Source: Rhodobacteraceae bacterium UBA7436 (GTDB lineage Bacteria > Pseudomonadota > Alphaproteobacteria > Rhodobacterales > Rhodobacteraceae). From it: 11,606 nucleotides of DNA. Location of the stretch: positions 47,419 to 59,024 of the forward strand of contig DLQI01000123.1 of the NCBI GenBank assembly GCA_002478745.1. Direction: 5' to 3'. This document shows positions 6,283-11,606 of this stretch, piece after piece; positions within the stretch are counted from its first letter, which is position 1, and each line of letters starts with the position of its first letter. Under the pieces are notes generated by a model. It was not told where the DNA came from. It worked only from the letters and a program-made list of their open reading frames with translations, and did not search any database. Position numbers and translations under genes: made by a program.

Positions 6283-6744
6283 ATGAACGTCCGAATTGAC
6301 GATGTAGACCGGAAAATTATGAAAGAGATGCAGCGCGATGCGAGCCAGTCTTTGGACGAAATTGCCAAGGCTGTAGGCAGTTCTAAGACGCCGGTGTGGA
6401 ATCGCATCCGTAAATTGCGCGAGGCAAAAGTGATCGGTCAGCAGACCGTTTTCCTAGATGCTGAGGCGTTGGGATTTGAGGCGTGTTTCTTCGTTTTGAT
6501 CCGCACATCCGAGCACGAAGCCGATTGGCAGGCCAAGTTCCTTAAGGCGCTTAACGACCGCCCAGAGGTGCAGGAGGCACATCGGTTGGCAGGCGATATC
6601 GATTATATTCTGAAGGTGCGCGTTAAAAACGCACGTGCCTATGATGAGTTCTATCAGGCGCTGATTTCAGAGGTGCGCGTGTTCAATGTGACCGCGTTAC
6701 TGTCGATGGAAGAGATTAAATCAACAACAATGCTGCCGCTTTAA
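6283..6744 (+). CDS. Lrp/AsnC family transcriptional regulator
   Basis: A DNA-binding regulator of 153 residues, the family's standard size. The N-terminal winged helix-turn-helix is seen in IDDVDRKIMKEMQRDAS, then LDEIAKAVGSSKTPVWNRIRKL, with SKTPVWNRI as the recognition helix. The C-terminal RAM domain, which binds amino acids and forms oligomers, shows HRLAGDIDYILKV, corresponding to the Lrp GDYDY motif. The ATG at 6283 was chosen because AGGGA (6269-6273) lies nine bases upstream; the ATG at 6274 directly touches that site and would add only three residues. The gene is divergent from cysG, so it may regulate the sulfur cluster; a cysteine- or sulfur-responsive role like that of DecR/CcdR-type Lrp proteins is a guess from context. 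It is not a siroheme decarboxylase (AhbA/NirD type): it has an intact HTH and no heme-pathway partner gene. It ends in a stop shared with the P450 gene. Confidence 0.93.
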   Translation: MNVRIDDVDRKIMKEMQRDASQSLDEIAKAVGSSKTPVWNRIRKLREAKVIGQQTVFLDAEALGFEACFFVLIRTSEHEADWQAKFLKALNDRPEVQEAHRLAGDIDYILKVRVKNARAYDEFYQALISEVRVFNVTALLSMEEIKSTTMLPL

Positions 6745-7922
6745 CGGCTGACTATCAACTGTTCCAATTTGTGGAAATGATAGCTGTCAGCATAAACAGG
6801 GGCCTGCGCCAGTTGAAGATTGGGGCAGGCTTCAAACAACATTTTTAGCCCAATTTGCATCTCAAGCCGTGCAAGCGGGGCACCGACGCAGAAATGCAAA
6901 CCGCCGCCAAAGGCGAGGTGTGATTTGCTGTTTTTGCTTGGTACGAATTGGTCGGCACTTTCCCAAACCTCCTCGCAACGCCCTGCCGATCCTAGGATCA
7001 AGGCGACCTCGTCCCCCTTTTTCAACGGCACTCCACAGACCTCGATATCCTCATAGGCATAACGGGTAAACATGTGCAGGGGCGGATCATATCGCAGCAG
7101 TTCTTCGACGGTGTCTGCAATGTTGTCATCATTTAGCGCGCTGCTTGGTGTGTCATGTTCCAGCAGCGTTTTGACCGCATTGCCCATGCTGTGCACCGTG
7201 GCCTCGTGACCTGCGTTGAGAAGCAAGACGCATGTGCCGATCAACTCGTCTGTGCTTAGCTTTACACCGTCTTCTTCGGCGGCAATCAAGTTGGTGATCA
7301 GGTCATCACGCGGATCATCGCGCCGCGTTTCGATATAGGCGCGCAGGAAGGCGGAAAATTCGCTGGCGGCTGTGTTCGCTGCATCCTCAATCGCGCGACT
7401 GCGGTTGGCCTGATACATCGATACCATCGCGTTGGACCAGCGCAGCAGGTCGTCGCCGTGTTCCTCGGGTACTCCCAAAAGGCGGGCGATGACGCGGACC
7501 GGCAGCTGTGTGCAATAGGCGGGGATCAAGTCGAATTCGCCCACGGGAAAGCCCGCGATCAGGTCATTGCAAATCTCGAGCACATCATCATTCAAGTTGG
7601 CAATGCGGCGGGATGTAAAAGCACGCAGGACCAACCCACGCAGACGGCGATGCGTGTCGCCTTCTTTTTCCAACATCGAATGCTCTTCCACCGTATCAAA
7701 GGCTTGCAGGTGATCGGGGACTGGCTTGCGCAGCTCTGCTGGAATCTCACGCCCCAACCGTTTGTCGCGCAGCAGGGCGTGGACAGTGGCGTGATCAAAG
7801 GCGGCCAACATGCCATAGTCCTCCCAATAGGCGACAGGCGTGTCGCGGCGCGCTTTTTCATAGAACGCATAGGGGTCTTGGACAAAAGCGGGATCGGTCG
7901 GGGATTGATTGAGTATGTGCAT
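6741..7922 (-). CDS. Cytochrome P450, soluble bacterial class
   Basis: A heme monooxygenase of 393 residues with no membrane anchor; the substrate cannot be told from sequence. Landmarks in order: the C-helix HRRLRGLVLRAFTSRR (91-106), the I-helix LLLNAGHEATVHSMG (233-247), ExxR at Glu274/Arg277, FTRYA (285-289), and the heme loop FGGGLHFCVGAPLAR (338-352) with Cys345 as iron ligand. In the I-helix the acid is Glu240, but the conserved threonine that follows in most P450s is Ala241, as in P450eryF, and Thr242 comes next. Electron donors are not adjacent; fpr of this window plus a ferredoxin is conceivable. The ATG at 7922 has no clear ribosome site, so the start is less certain, and a palindrome covers it. 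It is divergent from dctB (59 bp apart) and its stop overlaps that of the Lrp-type gene. A link to dicarboxylate transport is not established. Confidence 0.94.
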   Translation of the reverse strand: MHILNQSPTDPAFVQDPYAFYEKARRDTPVAYWEDYGMLAAFDHATVHALLRDKRLGREIPAELRKPVPDHLQAFDTVEEHSMLEKEGDTHRRLRGLVLRAFTSRRIANLNDDVLEICNDLIAGFPVGEFDLIPAYCTQLPVRVIARLLGVPEEHGDDLLRWSNAMVSMYQANRSRAIEDAANTAASEFSAFLRAYIETRRDDPRDDLITNLIAAEEDGVKLSTDELIGTCVLLLNAGHEATVHSMGNAVKTLLEHDTPSSALNDDNIADTVEELLRYDPPLHMFTRYAYEDIEVCGVPLKKGDEVALILGSAGRCEEVWESADQFVPSKNSKSHLAFGGGLHFCVGAPLARLEMQIGLKMLFEACPNLQLAQAPVYADSYHFHKLEQLIVSR

Positions 7923-7931
7923 GTTTGCACA
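7916..7931. promoter_or_regulatory. Palindrome in the P450/dctB divergent region
   Basis: TGTGCA-N4-TGCACA is a perfect 6-bp dyad that includes the P450 start codon and lies 51 bp before the dctB start. Its TGTGC/GCACA halves are those of the two dyads after dctD, but the gap between them is six rather than eight bases. It may be an operator for DctD or another regulator; the different spacing makes this uncertain. Confidence 0.4.
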
Positions 7932-7981
7932 AAAGCGCAGGGTCGCTGGTCAATGCAAGGGCTGCTTTGCTAAGAGAGGGT

Positions 7982-9736
7982 ATGAAACACGATTTTCTCT
8001 ATCGTTTGTCGCTGATTGTGGCGTTCCTTGTGCTGGTAAGCGTCGTTGCAACTGTTGTGTGGCGCTATGGCTATGTGCAAGCGCTCAATCAGACCTCTCG
8101 TCAGGCTGAGGCAGATTTGGCATTGGCCAGTGACAGGCTAACAGGCCAGTTACAGCGTTACCGTGAATTGGCAGTTCTGACTGCAGATCGCCCCGCATTT
8201 CTTAACGCAATTCAATCTGGAAGCGATGCGCGCACACGGGCCGTCCTGCTGGAAATTGCCGATAAAACAGCAGCGCTGGACGTTATGTTGGTGGACGGGC
8301 AGGGCCGTGTTGTTTCGGCTGCCCGCGGAACCGTTGGCGTCGATCTAAGCCACACGCCCTATGTACAGCGTGCGATGCAAGGCGCGCTTGGCAGATCGCA
8401 TGGTGTGCGCCAGCCCTTTGATGAACGGGTCTATTACTACGCCGCGCCGATTGTGGATCAGGCGTCTGAGGTCTCCGGTGTTATTGTTGTCGCGGTGAAT
8501 ATTGCGGCGATTGAATGGGATTGGGTCGGGGGAAATCCTGCTGTCTTTTTCACAGATGTCTCTGGCGGTGTCTTTATTTCAAACCGATCGGACTTGGTGT
8601 TCTGGAACCGCCCTGTGGGGCAGGCAGGCCTGATCCCTCTAAGTGGAAAAGCGCCGCAATTTGAAAGCTATATCTTAGGCGGCCATGAGGTTTGGGACCT
8701 TGGCTGGGGACCATACCTGCCCGAAAATGCATTGCATCTATCGCGTGATTTGCCAGTGGTTGGATTGGTGGGCGAGGTGCTGGTTGATTTGCAACCAGCG
8801 CGTCGGTTTGCCGTGTTGCAGGCTGCTGCGGTCGCTGCGCTGTTCTTGGCCTTTGGCGCGTTCTTGTTTGTTGCAACTGAGCGGCGGCGCACATTATCAC
8901 AAGCCAATGCCATGCTTGAGGGACGTGTAGCGGAACGTACGGCGGCGTTGGAGCAATCTAACACACAGTTGCGGCGTGAGGCGACTGAGCGTGAAGAGGC
9001 CCAAGCTGCTTTGGCCCAAGCGCAAGTTGATTTGGAACAAGCCAGCAAATTAAGCGCGCTTGGGCAGATGAGCGCGGGCATCAGTCATGAACTGAACCAA
9101 CCGCTGATGGCAATCCGATCATTTGCAGAAAATGGCCTGCAATTTTTGGAACGTGACAAACCCGAAAAAGCGACTGAGAACCTTGTACGTATATCTGATT
9201 TGGCGCGGCGTATGGGGCGGATCATCAAGAACCTAAGGGCGTTTGCGCGACAGGAAACCGAGAGTCTAATACGTATTGATGTGGTTGCCGTTTTGGACAG
9301 CGCACTTGAGTTGACCCAAAGCCGATTGCAAGAAGATGGCGTGGTGCTGGTCTTTGATCGGCCCAATGCGCCTGTCTGGGTTCGCGCGGGCGAGGTGCGT
9401 CTGGCGCAGGTATTTGTCAATCTGATCAATAACGCTGCCGACGCGATGCGCGTGGTCACGGACAAACAACTGGTTATCAAAATTGATCCTGTAGAGGACA
9501 ACGCACTTACCTTACGTTTCGGCGATTCTGGACCCGGTATTAATCTTCCTGAAAAGGTATTTGACCCATTCTATTCTACCAAAGAGGTGGGTGAGTCTGA
9601 AGGAATGGGCCTTGGGCTGTCCATTTCCTACGGTATCGTGCAAGGGTTTGGCGGCGAAATTCAAGGCCGAAACTTGGACCAAGGGGCGGAGTTCACGGTC
9701 AAATTGATGCCATGGCATGAGGGCGATCAAGCATGA
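7982..9736 (+). CDS. dctB: C4-dicarboxylate sensor histidine kinase DctB
   Basis: A membrane sensor kinase of 584 residues. Transmembrane segments lie near residues 8-27 and 276-297, enclosing a periplasmic region of about 245 residues that fits the tandem-PAS (dCache) sensor of DctB, with the typical DLSHTPYVQRAMQG and YYAAPI segments. A coiled-coil linker (303-355) leads to the dimerisation domain with phospho-acceptor His369 in ISHELNQPLMAIRSFAENG. The ATP-binding domain has the N box (Asn480, Asn483, Asn484), G1 DSGPGI (515-520), DPFYSTK and G2 GMGLGLS (541-547). The kinase therefore looks complete. The ATG at 7982 was chosen because the first transmembrane helix follows directly and AAGAG lies five bases upstream; a TTG at 7925 would add a non-homologous tail. 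Its stop overlaps the dctD start by four bases (ATGA). Ligand identity (succinate, malate, fumarate) is inferred from the family and from dctP. Confidence 0.94.
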   Translation: MKHDFLYRLSLIVAFLVLVSVVATVVWRYGYVQALNQTSRQAEADLALASDRLTGQLQRYRELAVLTADRPAFLNAIQSGSDARTRAVLLEIADKTAALDVMLVDGQGRVVSAARGTVGVDLSHTPYVQRAMQGALGRSHGVRQPFDERVYYYAAPIVDQASEVSGVIVVAVNIAAIEWDWVGGNPAVFFTDVSGGVFISNRSDLVFWNRPVGQAGLIPLSGKAPQFESYILGGHEVWDLGWGPYLPENALHLSRDLPVVGLVGEVLVDLQPARRFAVLQAAAVAALFLAFGAFLFVATERRRTLSQANAMLEGRVAERTAALEQSNTQLRREATEREEAQAALAQAQVDLEQASKLSALGQMSAGISHELNQPLMAIRSFAENGLQFLERDKPEKATENLVRISDLARRMGRIIKNLRAFARQETESLIRIDVVAVLDSALELTQSRLQEDGVVLVFDRPNAPVWVRAGEVRLAQVFVNLINNAADAMRVVTDKQLVIKIDPVEDNALTLRFGDSGPGINLPEKVFDPFYSTKEVGESEGMGLGLSISYGIVQGFGGEIQGRNLDQGAEFTVKLMPWHEGDQA

Positions 9737-10962
9737 GTAAACAAATTTTATTGGTCGACGACGACAGTGCTGTGCGTGATGCAGTTGCTCAAACACTTGA
9801 GCTTGCTGATCTTGAACCGATCGCATTCAGTTCATTCGTAGCGGCGAAAGATACGATCTGTGCCGACTTTGAGGGCGTCGTCTTGTCTGACATTCGTATG
9901 CCCGGTCGTGATGGGTTTTTCCTTTTGGACTATGCCAAAAGCCAGGATCCAGACTTGCCCGTAATATTGTTAACAGGGGAAGGTGATGTTCCGATGGCGG
10001 TAAGCGCGATGGGTCAAGGTGCGTTTGGGTTTTTAGAAAAACCCTGTGCGCCCAAAGACTTGTTGGCTGTGATTGAGCGTGCATTACGAACGCGAAACAT
10101 TGTGCTTGAAAACCGTCGTCTTCGGGTTTTGGTCGAAACAGGTGATCCGGCTGAACGGATGTTGTTTGGTCAGTCTGAGTTATCACAAGCTTTGCGGACA
10201 AGGGTACGTCGTGTTTCGCAGCTTGAGACTGAAGTGTTGATTATGGGCGCGCCGGGTGCCGGTATTTCAAAAGTCGCAGAGGTTATTCACCTGTCATCAC
10301 CACGTTCCAAATCCCCCTTTGTAAAACGTGCGGGGTCTGGCATGTCGCCAGACGATCTCAATGAAGCGGTCAGTTCTGCAAAAAGCGGTAGTCTGTTTAT
10401 CGATGAAATCGCTCTACTTCCGGCAGATTCACAGCTTGCATTATTAGAGCAGCTTGAACAACCAAACAGCGTGCGCCTCCTGGCTGGCAGCACACGTGAT
10501 CTTGTGAAAGCTGTTGATAATGGGTCGTTTAACGGTGACTTGTTCTACCGGATTGAGGTGACGCCTTTGCGGATCCCTTCACTGTCTGAGCGGCCGGAAG
10601 ACATTCCAATTCTATTTCGACATTATGTAGCACAAGCTAGCGAGCAGGCAGGTCTGACAGCGCCGGAAATAACTCAAGAGTTTACGTCTAGTTTGATGAC
10701 CCAAGATTGGCCTGGAAACACGCGATCCTTGATGAGCGCTGCCATGCGATTTGTTCTAGGTATGCCTGAGGACGTGACACAGGCAGTCGAACTGGGGCTA
10801 AGCGAGCAAATGGCACGGGTTGAGAAGTCGTTGTTGATTGCGGCCTTGGGCCGCCATAACGGGCGGGCTGTTGAGGCAGCTGCCGGCCTGCAACTGCCGC
10901 GCAAGACATTCTACGATAAGCTGGCGCGTTACGGGATTCGCGCGGAGGACTTCCGCCGTTAG
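9733..10962 (+). CDS. dctD: DctD-like response regulator with degenerate AAA+ domain
   Basis: A three-domain regulator (409 residues), shorter than canonical DctD (about 440-460). The receiver domain is complete: Asp10/Asp11, phospho-acceptor Asp53, Thr81 and Lys103. The central domain (about 145-345) is of the sigma-54 activator type but damaged. The Walker A loop reads GAPGAGIS (172-179) with Ile178 in place of lysine. The GAFTGA loop that contacts sigma-54 is absent, with only about 22 residues between FVKR and GSLFIDEI where some 43 are normal. The first arginine finger is Asn267 (FNGDL for FRxDL). Walker B DE (224-225), Arg273 and the sensor II GNTR (328-331) remain. The C-terminal Fis-type HTH (about 364-401) is intact. 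It therefore probably binds DNA when phosphorylated by DctB but cannot drive sigma-54 promoters; a sigma-70-type mode, as known for Rhodobacter capsulatus NtrC (which lacks GAFTGA), is likely. The reading frame is intact and there is no sign of pseudogene decay. Confidence 0.93.
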   Translation: MSKQILLVDDDSAVRDAVAQTLELADLEPIAFSSFVAAKDTICADFEGVVLSDIRMPGRDGFFLLDYAKSQDPDLPVILLTGEGDVPMAVSAMGQGAFGFLEKPCAPKDLLAVIERALRTRNIVLENRRLRVLVETGDPAERMLFGQSELSQALRTRVRRVSQLETEVLIMGAPGAGISKVAEVIHLSSPRSKSPFVKRAGSGMSPDDLNEAVSSAKSGSLFIDEIALLPADSQLALLEQLEQPNSVRLLAGSTRDLVKAVDNGSFNGDLFYRIEVTPLRIPSLSERPEDIPILFRHYVAQASEQAGLTAPEITQEFTSSLMTQDWPGNTRSLMSAAMRFVLGMPEDVTQAVELGLSEQMARVEKSLLIAALGRHNGRAVEAAAGLQLPRKTFYDKLARYGIRAEDFRR

Positions 10963-10964
10963 AA

Positions 10965-10982
10965 TGTGCGGATTTTCGCACT
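10965..10982. promoter_or_regulatory. Dyad 1, putative DctD operator
   Basis: TGTGCG-N6-CGCACT, a 5-bp perfect dyad (6 of 6 on the left arm, one mismatch at the outer right base), starting two bases after the dctD stop. It matches the next dyad in both halves and spacing. It could also form an RNA hairpin at the end of dctBD, but only UUU follows, so an operator is the better reading. Confidence 0.6.
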
Positions 10983-10996
10983 TTGGGGTTAACGGC

Positions 10997-11014
10997 TGTG
11001 CGGTTTCTCGCACA
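10997..11014. promoter_or_regulatory. Dyad 2, putative DctD operator
   Basis: TGTGCG-N6-CGCACA, perfect 6-bp arms. Its centre is 32 bp from that of the first dyad, about three helical turns, so both would face the same side of the DNA. Tandem DctD sites upstream of the transported-dicarboxylate gene are known in rhizobia; here the target would be dctP, whose start is about 200 bp downstream. Confidence 0.65.
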
Positions 11015-11083
11015 ACTATAGAAGCCTGCACAAGTTTCAAAACGACTAAATGGGTTTAACATTCTGTTTTTAATTGGCTTTAC

Positions 11084-11157
11084 CATAATTACCTAAGTTC
11101 CCCATAAAGACATTGCCGCAATACTTTTCCTAGGTTCAAATATGGGGGACGCGGCAA
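11084..11157 (+). promoter_or_regulatory. dctP promoter region with interleaved inverted repeats
   Basis: Two inverted repeats with 7-bp arms interlock: CCCCATA (11100-11106) with TATGGGG (11141-11147), and TTGCCGC (11113-11119) with GCGGCAA (11151-11157). Possible promoter elements are CATAAT (11084-11089, 5 of 6 for a -10, no good -35), or TTGCCG (11113-11118) and TCAAAT (11136-11141) with a 17-bp gap. No -24/-12 sigma-54 element (GG-N10-GC with its flanks) was found by eye between the dyads and dctP. Which promoter is used decides whether the repeats are DNA sites or leader RNA. Confidence 0.4.
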
Positions 11158-11205
11158 ATTGGAACTGCTGCGCGAGACTTTAAAATTCTCTGGGAGGAGA
11201 CCACC

Positions 11206-11606
11206 ATGAAATTATTTACAGCTGCCGCTGTTGCACTCACCATGTCCGTATCTGCGGGCGCGGTTTCTGCGGCTTGTGATGATGGCGAGATCGTTATCAA
11301 GTTTAGCCACGTCACGAACACTGACAAGCACCCAAAAGGCATCGCAGCCACATTGCTTGAGCAGCGCGTCAACGATGAGATGAACGGCAAAGCCTGCATC
11401 GAAGTGTTCCCGAACTCTACGCTTTATAACGATAACCAAGTTCTAGAAGCGATGCTGCAAGGCGACGTTCAAATGGCGGCACCGTCATTGTCCAAGTTCG
11501 AGCAGTTCACAAAGCAATTCCGCATCTTCGATTTGCCGTTCATGTTCAAGAACATCAACGCAGTTGACGAGTTCCAAAACTCAGATACTGGTCAAGCGAT
11601 GAAGCA
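11206..11606 (+). CDS. dctP: TRAP transporter substrate-binding protein DctP (3' end outside window)
   Basis: Periplasmic solute receptor of a tripartite ATP-independent (TRAP) transporter; it binds C4-dicarboxylates and delivers them to the DctQM membrane proteins, which should lie downstream of the window. The visible 133 residues are about 40% of a usual DctP. They comprise a signal peptide (MKLF, an Ala-rich core, likely cleavage at VSA-ACDD after residue 22), then the family pattern IKFSHVTNTDKHPKG (31-45), GKACIEVFPNSTLYND (61-76), EAMLQGDVQMAAPSLSKF and the following FRIFDLPFMF. Cys24 and Cys64 could pair in a disulfide. The ATG is preceded by a very good ribosome site (GGGAGGAG, 11192-11199). 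Position after dctBD and the tandem dyads indicates control by DctB/DctD. Substrate is inferred from family and context, as TRAP receptors for other acids look similar. Confidence 0.93.
   Translation, partial: MKLFTAAAVALTMSVSAGAVSAACDDGEIVIKFSHVTNTDKHPKGIAATLLEQRVNDEMNGKACIEVFPNSTLYNDNQVLEAMLQGDVQMAAPSLSKFEQFTKQFRIFDLPFMFKNINAVDEFQNSDTGQAMK

Noticed and set aside
6283..6744. Siroheme decarboxylase (AhbA/NirD-like) next to the siroheme gene
   Set aside because: Those enzymes share the Lrp fold, but here the helix-turn-helix and RAM motifs are those of a normal regulator, and no second subunit or heme d1 gene is present.
9733..10962. dctD as a decaying pseudogene
   Set aside because: The frame is complete, receiver and HTH residues are conserved, it is translationally coupled to dctB, and losses are confined to ATPase and sigma-54 functions.
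10965..11014. The two dyads as a rho-independent terminator of dctBD
   Set aside because: Neither stem is followed by a proper T-run, and two copies with equal spacing fit operators better. A minor terminating effect is not excluded.
11015..11205. Sigma-54 promoter for dctP
   Set aside because: No GG-N10-GC element with acceptable flanks found by eye; TTGGAACTGCTGCGC (near 11159-11173) has the wrong spacing. The regulator also lacks the sigma-54 contact loop.

Overview
The window reads as chromosomal DNA from a Roseobacter-group alphaproteobacterium (Rhodobacterales). Three things point there: the gene order of the siroheme/sulfite-reduction cluster, the DctB-DctD pair running into a TRAP-type DctP, and a GC-rich intergenic element near 638-694 that resembles a repeat I associate with Rhodobacterales. 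Base composition looks moderate (about mid-50s % GC by eye). Genes are tightly packed, and there is no RNA gene, insertion sequence, phage gene or CRISPR array. No gene-free stretch exceeds 300 bases.

Layout. (1) 2-556, plus strand: the 3' end of an Ala/Thr-rich protein with a regular 11-residue repeat and a short conserved-looking C-terminal domain, followed by a strong terminator. (2) 728-6140, minus strand: an assimilatory sulfur-reduction cluster transcribed in the order cysG, DUF2849, cysI-type sulfite reductase, cysH, DUF934, fpr. The first five genes overlap or nearly touch; fpr follows after 73 bp (58 bp if its GTG start is used) and may have its own promoter. (3) 6283-6744, plus strand: an Lrp/AsnC regulator divergent from cysG. 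(4) 6741-7922, minus strand: a cytochrome P450 that meets the regulator tail to tail. (5) 7982-10962, plus strand: dctB-dctD, a two-component system for C4-dicarboxylates, with a 4-bp gene overlap. (6) 10963-11205: a regulatory region with two matched dyads and interleaved inverted repeats. (7) 11206-11606, plus strand: the start of dctP, cut by the window edge.

How the genes work together. CysG makes siroheme for the ferredoxin-type sulfite reductase. CysH supplies sulfite, most likely from APS because it carries iron-sulfur cysteines. FPR can pass NADPH electrons through ferredoxin or flavodoxin, since no CysJ flavoprotein is present. The Lrp-type protein is a plausible regulator of the cluster. 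DctB/DctD should sense C4-dicarboxylates and control the TRAP transporter that starts with dctP.

The most noteworthy points are as follows. The DctD homologue has lost the Walker A lysine, the GAFTGA loop and one arginine finger, so it probably cannot activate sigma-54 RNA polymerase. Directly after it lie two tandem TGTGCG-N6-CGCACA dyads with centres 32 bp apart, probably its operators. A related palindrome with shorter spacing covers the P450 start codon in the P450/dctB divergent region. I do not see an obviously new multi-gene defence or mobile system here.
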